Below are positions 51,602-60,842 of a DNA stretch of 64,000 nucleotides, one piece after another. Origin of the DNA: Paenibacillus swuensis (GTDB lineage Bacteria; Bacillota; Bacilli; Paenibacillales; DY6); the NCBI RefSeq assembly GCF_001644605.1, contig NZ_CP011388.1, forward strand, positions 390,440 to 454,439. The letters run 5' to 3'. The notes beneath the pieces were generated by a model. It ran no database searches, was not told the DNA's origin, and saw only the letters and a program-made list of their open reading frames with translations. Numbering within the stretch: the stretch's first letter is position 1; each line of letters opens with the position of its first letter. A program made the position numbers and the translations under genes.

Positions 51602-51620
51602 CGAAGTGGTCTTCAACTTA

Positions 51621-54600
51621 CTAAGGTTTATGTCCCTGGTGTTTCCTGTGTACTTGGCTATCCGGTACCGCAGGCGCCTCATAGTAAACGCCAACATCAG
51701 GCTCATCAGCGGTTCGGAACGTAAAGTTATTACCCATCGTGCTGAAATGCTTCCCTACCTTGGTGTTCCGCACAATCAAGTTGTCCACGGTAACGCTGCC
51801 CGTCACACTGTTGCTCACATGTGTGCCCCAAGTGCCGGTTCCGTCAATGACCAGATTCTGAATGAGCACCCGGTGCTCGCCGGATTTATTGATAGGATGC
51901 GGACCGTTGATGTAGAGACCCTGATACGTACTGTCGGTCACTTGATTGTTCCTAACGATGATGTCCGAATCAATCGGCTTATCTCCCGTGAAGATCCAGA
52001 TGGCGCCGAAATCCTGACTCCAGTTGTGTTCACGACCTCCTGTGCGAATCAGCGTATTACGTTCAACCACGGTCGTTCCGCTGAAAGGTACCGGATTAAA
52101 CCGCGTAGAGATGGCAATGCCCGCGCCGAAGCCGACCGTGTCGGACAAGATATTGTCCTGTATCGTGTTATCCTTCCCTCCGAAGATGGCGATATTATCC
52201 GCCAGCCAAGGCAGCTGTACGGTGTTAAACCGCACCGTGTTCCCGTCTGTGGTGGCATCCTGATCGGATACGCCCTCCGGTTGAGAGGACCATACCGCAA
52301 TGCTGTCGTCTCCCGAGTTGCGGATATGGGATTGCTCCACCACCGAGTGCTTCGTACCGGTGGAGAAGTTCACGCCGTCCGCATACGTGTTGCGGATGCG
52401 CAAGCCTCCCGCGTACAGACCGTCCGTGCTGACGCCTTCGTCGCTGCGAACCGACCAGACCCCCGCTTTGGCATGCTCGATCCAGATATTCTGGAACACC
52501 GAACCGGTACCGAACGTACCGTCAAATGCCGCTTCGCGCAGTTCATCGCGCCGCGCCGTCACGTCTACATCAATGGCCAAATCATACACCCTAATATTAC
52601 TGCCTACGCCCATGAATCCTGCACCTAACAGCTGTGTATACCACATACCGGCTCCGCGTAACGTTACATTCTGAACGCTTATCGGCCCTTGACGAAGCTC
52701 GAAGGTTCCCGATGGAATCCATACACCGGCATATTTCTTACCTGCATGGGATTGAACTTCAGCTATAGCAGCTTTCACCGCATCGCTATCGTCCTTGCCG
52801 TCATCTCCCACAGCACCGAATTCCGTAACGGATACATAATCCTTTGGCTTACTGTAAACCCCTTCAACCTGCTCCAGTTCGGCCAAATCCAGAACATAGT
52901 ACTCTGCGGCATCATCCGCGTTCTTCTGGAAGCGAATCGTTGCTCCCGCCGCGACATCCCCGATAAATTTGTGGGACTCATCATAGAAACGATGAGCGTC
53001 TCCGTCCGCCGGATAGTTGCTCCAAGGGTATTTCCCGTATACCCAGCTGTACTTGGAGGATAGCTGAAGCTTTCCGTGCTCCTTGCCGTCTACATACATC
53101 GTTAGGGAAGCATCCTGGCCTTGACCGTCCTCACTGTCAGGCAGAATATACCGGAGTGTCAGGAAATTGGCCGACTTCGCCAGCTTCATCTCCACATAGT
53201 CGCCGGTCTGATTCAGCTGCACCGCCTGACGTCCTGATGCTTCAGAGGCGAAGGTTTTGAACGTCCGGTTCGGCTTCAGCACTTCACCGTTCGTCGCGCC
53301 ATGCTCCGCTTCATAGGCGGTGAAAGGCAAGGTCGCGCCGCGATAATCCCGATTCACCGCATGATGTACGGTCAAGGCATCAACCGCGAGGGCTCCTTTG
53401 TTGTCCGCTTCATTTTGCAGAAAAATCGTATTCATTCCCGCTCGCAAAGTCAGACGGACATCCATCGTATCCCAAGCGTCCTTCGTACCTTTAAAATGCA
53501 GCTCATCCACCCGAAGTCCGTTCACATATAGCGCCAGCTTCTGCGGCTTATCGTTGCTGTAACGAAGGGTAGCCGCGTATTCATCGGTCTTCTGCGCATT
53601 CACCGAAAAGATTAGATTCGCACCCACGCTGCTAAACCCGTCCGCATACCCTTGACCGGTAAATCCGCTTCTCTCCTTTCTGACCCGCACACCACCTGTG
53701 GCAAAAGCTTTCTCCGCCTCCACCCTCACAGAGCCCGCCAAAGGCTCCAGCGTCCACAGGGTGGATTCACGGATCGCGGCTCCCTCGGCACTCAACTTTC
53801 CGGAAGCGTTCAGTGCGCCTGGTTTCCCTCCCAGGTTGCTGATAAACCGCTGACGGCCCGCATAGTCCGCAAACGACCATCTTGCGCCGGCACCCACACC
53901 ATCTGCAACAGCAGAAATGATTCCGTTGGCATCAACCGACACATAATGGCCGCTCAGCCTGTTTTTCAACCGACGCAGGCCGTTCTGATCCTCAAGCAGC
54001 CAATGAGAAGCTCCGTCATATACCGTAGCCCGACGGGTAATAAGCCTTCCGTCTTGTTCCGCCAAATATAATCCGTTCTCGCTGCTCCGAATCTGCACAT
54101 AATTCGTATGCGCGATGACCGGGGTAAGCGCGGAAGCATCTTCCGCTTCTTCCTCCGGTACATTCGCCTCGGCCGGCGCCGCTTCGAATGTCCATTGAAC
54201 GGAAGCATTCTCTACGGAACGGAGTTCCAGCTGCGGGAAGCCCAAGCCGTCCTGAACATGGATATAGGCATCCGTGTAGCCGTCCGCCTGACCGCGAACC
54301 ACATAAGTGCTTTGGGTCACGGTCCGTTCCACGACCCACTGCGCCTTCGTGCCCGCCGCCTGCAAGTCCTTCGACGTTTCCAGATAACTCATCCCGTTCT
54401 CGGTGGACATGTAGTTGCCTGTAGCGCGATTCTTCAATAAGTGAACGCCGTCTACCGTCTCCCATTGCCAATGTCCTGTAGCATTATCCGCAGCAATGTT
54501 GCCATAAAGGATGACGTTATTCTGATTCTCGTACAGGTATTGACCGTTACCCTTGCTCTTCACGCGAATAAAGCCTTCAGGCAACTCGATTGGCTGCTCC

Positions 54601-56036
54601 GGCGCAGGCTCTATGGCCGTTACAGGCACAAACTCCCACTTCGGGCTTCCCCATTCCCGGGGAATCACGCCGTATTGAGCATGCTTTAATTTGTTCTCCA
54701 CATGAATATATTGTCCGTCAGCACTTGAACCCGCACTGCTTCGAATCAGCTTGAAGCCTTGAAAATCCTCAACAATCCAATCTCCGTTTACGGAACCTTC
54801 CGAAATCTCCGAAGCCTTCAAAGGATCTCTGGCGCCTGTCACGCCTTCCAGATTCATGTAATGGCCTGTTGCTTTGTTTTTGAATCGTTTTTTGCCGTCC
54901 GTATCTTCAACTAACCATTGTGCTTTCTCATCTGTCATCCCTGCATTCCCGTACTTCACAATACCGTTCTCTTCATATAAGTACAGCTGCAGGTAATCGT
55001 TCTTGATTCGAATATATGGGGAAGCCGGAGGTTCTTCCGTTCCGCCGCCGCCCGGGAGAGGGGGCTCATCCGAAGCGGGCTCCAGCTTCCACAGCGCGCT
55101 GCCCCAGCCTGGTTGTGCCCAGTTATTGCTTGTGGCGAACCCGCTCTGCGTCTGCACATTGATCAGGCGGTCCGGATGATCCTTACTGAAGAAATTCATC
55201 CAGCCCGGTTGCCCGGCCGCCTCCACCAGAGTCCACACTTGTGAAGAAGCCCCTGATTCGACCCCCAACACATCCAGAGGCGCCGTGATGTTCTCAGGCG
55301 CAATCACATTCCGCATATCCATTACATGTCCCGTAGCGCGGTTCGTTACCTTCGTTGCATCACCTGTGGTTTCCACAATCCAATGGGATGAGGTGTCATT
55401 GGAAGCAGGCGCCCCATACTTCACTTTCCCGGCATCTTCATACAAATACGTGCCCTTCCACTGGTTTACGATTCGGACAGGCGCTTGATCGTAAGCGGTT
55501 TCAAGTTGCCATACGGCGCTGCCCCATGCGGGTTGGGCCCAGTTGTTGGCTTGCGCAAAGCCGTCTTGCGTCTGCACATTAACCAATGGGTCCGCATAGT
55601 CCGTGCTGATGATATTCACATAACCGGATTGACCTGCGACTTCCGTTACGTTCCATTCATCGCTGGTCCAGCTCTCTTCCACCTCGGTAACTTCAAGCGG
55701 CTTCGTTATATCCGCCGGCGCGGTCTCATTCTGCATGTGAAGCAAGTGACCTGTGGCACGGTTGCGGATGCGCTTCGCTCCGTTGTGTTCCTCCAACGTC
55801 CATTGAGACGCAGGATCGTTTATCGCTGTGTATCCATAACGGACCTTGCCTTCCGACTCGTATAGGTAGTTGCCTTTCCACTGGTTCTTGATTCTCACAT
55901 AAGAAGCTTCTGCTGAAAGCGAAGTTGGCTCCAGAGCGGGACTGCCCCCCGTCCCCGGGTCCGCAAACGCGGACAGCGGAGACAGAGACAGAACTGCGGT
56001 TAAAGTCAGAGCCCAAAATTTCTTGAGGGATTTCAT
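51621..56036 (-). CDS. secreted GH87-like enzyme with five tandem beta-trefoil-like modules
   Basis: A 1471-residue exported protein. The signal peptide ends after AFA (25). About 750 residues follow made of five diverged modules of ~120-145 residues, each beginning with (Y/F)(V/I)RIKN..G.YLYE and containing RNRATGH and a Trp near its end. They resemble ricin- or fascin-type beta-trefoils. Then come one CBM35/6 domain (VRVEAEKAFATGG), the same beta-sandwich as in the neighbour, and the beta-helix with DGVN and RNSGDDSIA. I infer an alpha-1,3-glucanase/mycodextranase. AAGGAGGA precedes the ATG. It follows the ABC permease by 55 bp and is probably in that operon. Confidence 0.8.
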   Translation of the reverse strand: MKSLKKFWALTLTAVLSLSPLSAFADPGTGGSPALEPTSLSAEASYVRIKNQWKGNYLYESEGKVRYGYTAINDPASQWTLEEHNGAKRIRNRATGHLLHMQNETAPADITKPLEVTEVEESWTSDEWNVTEVAGQSGYVNIISTDYADPLVNVQTQDGFAQANNWAQPAWGSAVWQLETAYDQAPVRIVNQWKGTYLYEDAGKVKYGAPASNDTSSHWIVETTGDATKVTNRATGHVMDMRNVIAPENITAPLDVLGVESGASSQVWTLVEAAGQPGWMNFFSKDHPDRLINVQTQSGFATSNNWAQPGWGSALWKLEPASDEPPLPGGGGTEEPPASPYIRIKNDYLQLYLYEENGIVKYGNAGMTDEKAQWLVEDTDGKKRFKNKATGHYMNLEGVTGARDPLKASEISEGSVNGDWIVEDFQGFKLIRSSAGSSADGQYIHVENKLKHAQYGVIPREWGSPKWEFVPVTAIEPAPEQPIELPEGFIRVKSKGNGQYLYENQNNVILYGNIAADNATGHWQWETVDGVHLLKNRATGNYMSTENGMSYLETSKDLQAAGTKAQWVVERTVTQSTYVVRGQADGYTDAYIHVQDGLGFPQLELRSVENASVQWTFEAAPAEANVPEEEAEDASALTPVIAHTNYVQIRSSENGLYLAEQDGRLITRRATVYDGASHWLLEDQNGLRRLKNRLSGHYVSVDANGIISAVADGVGAGARWSFADYAGRQRFISNLGGKPGALNASGKLSAEGAAIRESTLWTLEPLAGSVRVEAEKAFATGGVRVRKERSGFTGQGYADGFSSVGANLIFSVNAQKTDEYAATLRYSNDKPQKLALYVNGLRVDELHFKGTKDAWDTMDVRLTLRAGMNTIFLQNEADNKGALAVDALTVHHAVNRDYRGATLPFTAYEAEHGATNGEVLKPNRTFKTFASEASGRQAVQLNQTGDYVEMKLAKSANFLTLRYILPDSEDGQGQDASLTMYVDGKEHGKLQLSSKYSWVYGKYPWSNYPADGDAHRFYDESHKFIGDVAAGATIRFQKNADDAAEYYVLDLAELEQVEGVYSKPKDYVSVTEFGAVGDDGKDDSDAVKAAIAEVQSHAGKKYAGVWIPSGTFELRQGPISVQNVTLRGAGMWYTQLLGAGFMGVGSNIRVYDLAIDVDVTARRDELREAAFDGTFGTGSVFQNIWIEHAKAGVWSVRSDEGVSTDGLYAGGLRIRNTYADGVNFSTGTKHSVVEQSHIRNSGDDSIAVWSSQPEGVSDQDATTDGNTVRFNTVQLPWLADNIAIFGGKDNTIQDNILSDTVGFGAGIAISTRFNPVPFSGTTVVERNTLIRTGGREHNWSQDFGAIWIFTGDKPIDSDIIVRNNQVTDSTYQGLYINGPHPINKSGEHRVLIQNLVIDGTGTWGTHVSNSVTGSVTVDNLIVRNTKVGKHFSTMGNNFTFRTADEPDVGVYYEAPAVPDSQVHRKHQGHKP

Positions 56037-56091
56037 CCGATAAAGTCCTCCTTAGAATGGGTTCGATACCATCACACAGATTTCAAACAAC

Positions 56092-56940
56092 TTAACCTTT
56101 CGTCGCCCCGTCCGCCAAGCCGGAAATCAGGTAACGCTGCAGGATCAGGAACACGGTCGCAATTGGAATCGCGATCAGAATCGTGCCCGCCGCGAAGATC
56201 GTAAAGTTGTTCGCAAACTTATCATTAATAAAGCTGAACAAACCGAGCGCCAGCGTGAACTTCTCGGGCGACCGCAAAATAATGCGCGGCGTCAGGAAGT
56301 CCATGAACGGCGCCATGAACGTGAACAGACCCACAACAGCGAGAATCGGACGCGTTAACGGCAGCAGAATGCGGAAGAAGATCGTCAGATGCCCGGCACC
56401 GTCCATCTTGGCCGATTCGTCCAGGTCCCGCGGCAGGGTGTCCAGGTAGCCCTTGACCAGAAACACATTCATAGGCAATCCCCCGATCAAGTAAATCAGG
56501 ATCAGCCCCGTGAACGTATCCAGCAGGTTGGCCAGATTCAGCAGCAAATAAATCGCCACCATGCCCATCAGCACGGGGAACATTTGCAGAAGCAAGAAGG
56601 TGTAAATCCCGTATTTGCGCCCTATAAATTTGAATCGGGAGAATACATAAGCCACAAGCGATACCATCGCAACGGATGCCGCCGCATTGGCGAAGGCAAT
56701 GATCAGTGTGTTTTTGTACCACAGCACATAATCGCTTCGGGGGTCCGTAAATAACCATTTATAATGCTCGAGCGACCAGTTATCGGGAATCATTTTGGCG
56801 CTGAACAGGGAGGTTCCGGGGTTTAGAGAGATGCTGAGCGCCCAGAGCAACGGATACATAATCAGCGTAAACATAAACAGGACAATCGCATAAATGCCCG
56901 TGAGTTCAAGTTTGGATTTCAAGGATGATTTCATGTTCAT
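56092..56940 (-). CDS. MalG-type sugar ABC transporter permease
   Basis: A 282-residue permease with six transmembrane segments. The EAA loop is DLDESAKMDGAGHLTIFFRILLPLTRP, which contacts the ATPase. MalG-type C-terminus GLADGATKG is seen, as in maltodextrin transporters. It pairs with the upstream permease and starts next to that gene's stop. No ATPase gene is nearby; a shared MsmX/MsmK-type ATPase encoded elsewhere is the usual solution in Firmicutes. Confidence 0.92.
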   Translation of the reverse strand: MNMKSSLKSKLELTGIYAIVLFMFTLIMYPLLWALSISLNPGTSLFSAKMIPDNWSLEHYKWLFTDPRSDYVLWYKNTLIIAFANAAASVAMVSLVAYVFSRFKFIGRKYGIYTFLLLQMFPVLMGMVAIYLLLNLANLLDTFTGLILIYLIGGLPMNVFLVKGYLDTLPRDLDESAKMDGAGHLTIFFRILLPLTRPILAVVGLFTFMAPFMDFLTPRIILRSPEKFTLALGLFSFINDKFANNFTIFAAGTILIAIPIATVFLILQRYLISGLADGATKG

Positions 56941-56941
56941 C

Positions 56942-58246
56942 TTAATACATGCCCTCCTCTTTGAAAGACCGGGTTCTGCGGAATTGATAGAAAGCGAAAA
57001 TCGCTACAAGCAGCCCCATAATAATGGAAATGACCGCGGCCATCTTGTAATTGTTCTCGTTGAACGTCAGGCTGTACACCCATGAAATGAGAATATCCGT
57101 CGCCCCGGAATTCTGACCCGGCACCGGAGGACCGCCCTTGTTAAACAGGTAAATAATATTGAAGTTATTGAAGTTATACGAGTACTGCATGATCAGCAGC
57201 GGCGCCGTGGCATACATCAGGTGCGGGAACGTAATACTGCGGAACTTGTCCCAGCGCGAACCCCCGTCCACATCGGCCGCTTCGTACCAGTCTTTGGAGA
57301 TACTCTGGAGCACACCCGTAAACAAAGTAAATACATAAGGAAAGCCCAGCCACACCTGGATAAAGATAATGGCCACACGCGCCCAGAACGGATCCGTCAA
57401 CCAAGGAATGAAGCCGCCCAAATGGCTGAAAATATCGCGGTTTATCGCCCCGAACGTATCGTTGAACATAGCCGCAAACACGAGCACGGTCATAAAGGAA
57501 GGCACGGCCCATGGCAAAATAAACACCGTCCGAATCACTCGCTTAAAGCGCACGCGCCGGTCGTTCACCATGACGGCCAAGAACAAGGCAAGCGCAATCT
57601 GCAACGTAGTCGCCACAAGCGTCCAGATTACCGTCCAGGACAGCACGGAGAATAAACTCTTCGTCCATACCGCTTCGGTGAACAGCGCTTTGAAATTCAG
57701 CAAGCCTACCCAATCCAGCAGGTGCGCCGGCGGGGAGTTATACAGATTGTAATTCGTGAAAGCCAGGCAAATCATAAAGACTAACGGAAATATAACGATC
57801 ATCGTCAGCATGACAAAAGTCGGGACCACGACAAAATACGGAAAGCCCCGGTCATAGCTGTTGTGGAACGATTCCCGGATCGAAGGGATGCGGAAGCCGT
57901 CCTGATGCAATTGCGCATCCTTGCGGGCATCCGCAATATTCACCGCATAGAACAGGGCAGCAATGGCGGTCACAAGAACGGACAGAATGCCTTCCACCAG
58001 GAGCGCTTGCGAATCATCCACGTCCGGCGTGTCGCCTAAGGTAATGAGACCGATGAAGCCGTTGATGAGCGGAACCAACAGGGTGGCGGCGAAGACGGCC
58101 GCTACACTCAGGAAGAGAATTCCCTTTATCCACCTGCGGTTATACAGCTGACCCAAGCCGGGTATGATGGACAGCAAACCGGCTGTAAGTGCTCGATTTC
58201 CTGTACGTTGCTGTGCGGGTTTCCCTACAGAAGGGTTGATATGCAT
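56942..58246 (-). CDS. MalF-type sugar ABC transporter permease
   Basis: A 434-residue permease. It has an N-terminal extension with two or three extra hydrophobic segments (GILFLSVAAVFAATLLVPLI) as in long MalF proteins. The EAA loop is DWYEAADVDGGSRWDKFRSITFPHL. It forms the channel with the MalG-type protein. GGAAGGAGAA precedes the ATG. Between it and the binding-protein gene lies a hairpin that likely lowers its expression relative to the binding protein. Confidence 0.92.
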   Translation of the reverse strand: MHINPSVGKPAQQRTGNRALTAGLLSIIPGLGQLYNRRWIKGILFLSVAAVFAATLLVPLINGFIGLITLGDTPDVDDSQALLVEGILSVLVTAIAALFYAVNIADARKDAQLHQDGFRIPSIRESFHNSYDRGFPYFVVVPTFVMLTMIVIFPLVFMICLAFTNYNLYNSPPAHLLDWVGLLNFKALFTEAVWTKSLFSVLSWTVIWTLVATTLQIALALFLAVMVNDRRVRFKRVIRTVFILPWAVPSFMTVLVFAAMFNDTFGAINRDIFSHLGGFIPWLTDPFWARVAIIFIQVWLGFPYVFTLFTGVLQSISKDWYEAADVDGGSRWDKFRSITFPHLMYATAPLLIMQYSYNFNNFNIIYLFNKGGPPVPGQNSGATDILISWVYSLTFNENNYKMAAVISIIMGLLVAIFAFYQFRRTRSFKEEGMY

Positions 58247-58285
58247 AATAATTCTCCTTCCGGCGATGGTATCGTGATTTTAGGC

Positions 58286-58328
58286 AGAAAAGAAGAAGGG
58301 ACTTTGTACAAGCCCCTCCTGTCTTCTT
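58286..58328 (-). terminator. attenuator-like hairpin after the binding-protein gene
   Basis: On the minus strand an imperfect stem (AAGAAGACAGGAGGGGCTT with AAAGTCCCTTCTTCTT) is followed by TTCT. It lies 7 bp past the binding-protein stop and 40 bp before the permease start. Confidence 0.65.
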
Positions 58329-58335
58329 GGAGAAT

Positions 58336-59682
58336 TTACTTCGTTGCCGCACCGGCCATTTTCATTTTGTCCTGAACCAGTTTAACCGCATCATCCAGAG
58401 ATGTCTGAACGTCTTTACCCTCAGCTACGAATTTCAGCGCGTTCGCCATAGGCTCCCACACATGATCCAGCTCTGGTACTGTCGGGAACGGTTGACCGTA
58501 TTGAATCTGACCCGAGAAACCAGCCACCATCGGATCGCTTGTCAATTCGCTGTTCGACAGGACTGTCTTTACCGGAGGCACTTCGCCGGTTTTCTGGAAC
58601 CATTCGAGCGAGCTCTCTTCGTTCGTAATGAAAGCCGCAAGGTCAGCCGCCCATTCCGGATGCTTCGAGAACTTGGAAAGCATGTAACCTTTTACACCGA
58701 TGAAGGAAGTCGGGTGTTTGTCGCCCTCAAGCGTCGGTAGCGGAGCTACAACGAGGTCGTCGCCAAGCGCTTTTTTGTAATCCGTGATCGCCCATGGACC
58801 GTTAATCACCGCGCCTACATTGCCTTGCGTGAATAATCCGCCGACGATGTCGCCGTTTACGCCTTTAGGCAGGTAGCCCTTGGTGTACCAGCTTTGGATC
58901 AGGTTCGCGCCTTTAACTACGCCTTCTTTGTTCAATCCGATATCATTAATGTCGTAAGTTCCGTTGTTGTCTTTAAAAATGTATCCGCCGCTGCCGCCCA
59001 GCAGAGACCATGCAAAGTAGAAGTTAGCCGCTTCGAACAGGAAGCCGTACTTCTGTTTCTTCGCATCCGTTAACGTTTCGCCGAGCTTCTCCAGGTCCGC
59101 AATCGTCTTCGGCGCCTCGGGTACCAGCTTCTTGTTGTAGAACAACGCGTACGTTTCGGTAACCGCCGGCAAACCGTACAGTGTGCCCGCTTGGCTTAAC
59201 GCGGCAAGCGATTCAGGCGTGTACAAATCCAACGTCGCTTGCTCCGCTTTCAACGGCTGCACAAGTCCCTTCACAACCAAGCTTCCGATGCCCGGCTGGT
59301 AGAACAAATCCGGTCCTTTGCCCGCAGGGCCGTCGAGCGCAAGCACCTTCGGCTGTTCGTTCATTGGAACGGGTTTCACGTTCACTTTAATACCGGTTTT
59401 GTCTGTGTATTTCTCCGTGATGGCTGTGAAAAACTCCATTTTGTCCGCGTTATCATCCTGCCATACCGTTAGCTCAGCCGGTTTCTCCGGCATGCCGCTC
59501 GGGTCGGCCGCCGCGTTCTCGCCTGCCGTGTTGTTCGCTCCCGCATTGGCGTTCGCCGCCGTGTTCTCGGCTTTCGCGCCGTTATTGCCGCTTGCGTTGT
59601 TGTTTCCATTCCCGCAGCCTGCCAATCCGCTGACGGACATCATCAGGCACAGTGTAAGCAGCAGTCCTTTGCTCTTTCTCAT
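58336..59682 (-). CDS. maltose/maltodextrin-type solute-binding lipoprotein
   Basis: A 448-residue family 1 binding protein. A signal peptide with lipobox GLAGC (Cys near 23) is followed by an Asn/Ala-rich linker. The mature part contains TVWQDDNADKMEFF, KYGFLFEAANFYFAWSLLGGSGGYIF and VGAVINGPWAITDYKKALGDDLVVAPLP, all close to MalE/CycB. It probably captures oligosaccharides released by the two secreted beta-helix enzymes. GGGGAGGAAA precedes the ATG at 59682; the earlier in-frame ATG is rejected. Confidence 0.93.
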   Translation of the reverse strand: MRKSKGLLLTLCLMMSVSGLAGCGNGNNNASGNNGAKAENTAANANAGANNTAGENAAADPSGMPEKPAELTVWQDDNADKMEFFTAITEKYTDKTGIKVNVKPVPMNEQPKVLALDGPAGKGPDLFYQPGIGSLVVKGLVQPLKAEQATLDLYTPESLAALSQAGTLYGLPAVTETYALFYNKKLVPEAPKTIADLEKLGETLTDAKKQKYGFLFEAANFYFAWSLLGGSGGYIFKDNNGTYDINDIGLNKEGVVKGANLIQSWYTKGYLPKGVNGDIVGGLFTQGNVGAVINGPWAITDYKKALGDDLVVAPLPTLEGDKHPTSFIGVKGYMLSKFSKHPEWAADLAAFITNEESSLEWFQKTGEVPPVKTVLSNSELTSDPMVAGFSGQIQYGQPFPTVPELDHVWEPMANALKFVAEGKDVQTSLDDAVKLVQDKMKMAGAATK

Positions 59683-59747
59683 GTTCTTGTTTCCTCCCCT
59701 AAGTGCGTTCAACTCGCGTCCCCCTGTGGAAAGCGGTTCATGCTCTC

Positions 59748-59810
59748 ATTGTAGAATGTCGGGCAGGACGTCACTACTAACTTAGTGACCTGAAAGGTAA
59801 CGATTGTTAC
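59748..59810 (-). promoter_or_regulatory. activator-dependent promoter of the sugar ABC/enzyme operon
   Basis: On the minus strand TACAAT (59748-59753) lies 17 bp from a 40-bp element (59771-59810) ending in TAGTGA at the -35. The element has direct half-sites GTAACAATCGTT and GTCACTAAGTTA starting 21 bp apart. It also contains the dyads GTAACGATTGTTAC and TCACTA...TAGTGA. It matches 47203-47242 in sequence and spacing. Confidence 0.7.
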
Positions 59811-59870
59811 ATGACTTCATCTTCCCTTATAATGTAACCATTGGTTAATACACGGAAAGAAGGATGCCCG

Positions 59871-60773
59871 ATGTCACGAAAGCTGTACGGAACCTTGATT
59901 TTGCTCAGTCTGATTTGGGGAGGATCGTTTTATTTTATCAAAATACTGCTGGAAGACTTCGGCCCCTGGACCATTGCCTTCTTCCGCTCGGGAACAGGAC
60001 TCGTCACCATTATCGGCATCATGCTTGTGCTTCGGAAACCGTTCGGATTCAAGCGCATGGCCTGGGGTCCGATGGCGATTGTGGCGATGCTGAACACGGC
60101 CGTTCCCTGGGCTTTAATCGCTCACAGCGAGACCCTGCTCACCAGCGGGATGGCTTCTGTGCTGAACGCGACCACGCCGATGTGGACATTGTTGGTAGGG
60201 CTTCTGTTCTTCGGGGGTGTGTTCAACCGCATGCAAGGACTGGGTTTGGTGATGGCCACCTTAGGGCTTATTGTGCTCCTGGATGTGAATCCGGTGTCCA
60301 TCATTTCGGTTGACCCGATCGGATTACTGGCAATGATGGCTGCGACTTTCTGCTACGGATTATCTTCGCAACTGTCCAAGCGTTATTTAGGCGGCATGTC
60401 CATGTATCAGATCGCTTTTGGCACCTTGCTGTGCGGTATGATCGGCAGCGGGTTCGCGGCGTTTACGTTCGAGCAGGTAAATTTTGCTCCTTTGGCATCG
60501 TTGCATCATGTGGGTGTATTAGTGGGGTTGGGAGCTTTCGGCTCGGGCTTGGCCTATATTCTGTTCTATTCATTGCTCCAAAAGGGATCCCCCGAATTCG
60601 CAGCCAGCGTCACTTATCTCGTGCCTGCAACAGCCATTCTGTGGGGGGCGACATTGCTTGGCGAGGAGCTTCGTTGGAGCTTACTTGCGGGTTTGGCTTT
60701 GATTCTGGGAGGCGTGTACATGGCCAACCGGAAACCGCGAAGCGTTGCGGCGGCTGTAGGGAACGAGGCTTGA
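59871..60773 (+). CDS. EamA/DMT-family transporter
   Basis: A 300-residue membrane protein with ten hydrophobic segments in two EamA repeats. The first opens LILLSLIWGGSFYFIK and contains FFRSGTGLV. The second contains GLLAMMAATFCYGLSSQLSKRYL and ends with EELRWSLLAGLALILGGVYMAN. It probably exports a metabolite. AAGAAGGA precedes the ATG at 59871. It diverges from the sugar operon and its promoter region overlaps the shared element there (a TATAAT lies at ~59827). Confidence 0.88.
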   Translation: MSRKLYGTLILLSLIWGGSFYFIKILLEDFGPWTIAFFRSGTGLVTIIGIMLVLRKPFGFKRMAWGPMAIVAMLNTAVPWALIAHSETLLTSGMASVLNATTPMWTLLVGLLFFGGVFNRMQGLGLVMATLGLIVLLDVNPVSIISVDPIGLLAMMAATFCYGLSSQLSKRYLGGMSMYQIAFGTLLCGMIGSGFAAFTFEQVNFAPLASLHHVGVLVGLGAFGSGLAYILFYSLLQKGSPEFAASVTYLVPATAILWGATLLGEELRWSLLAGLALILGGVYMANRKPRSVAAAVGNEA

Positions 60774-60842
60774 TGGGGATTCGCTTTAAACGGGCATATA
60801 TAGTAAGATGAAGCTACATCATAAAGACGCAAGAGGTGCCCG

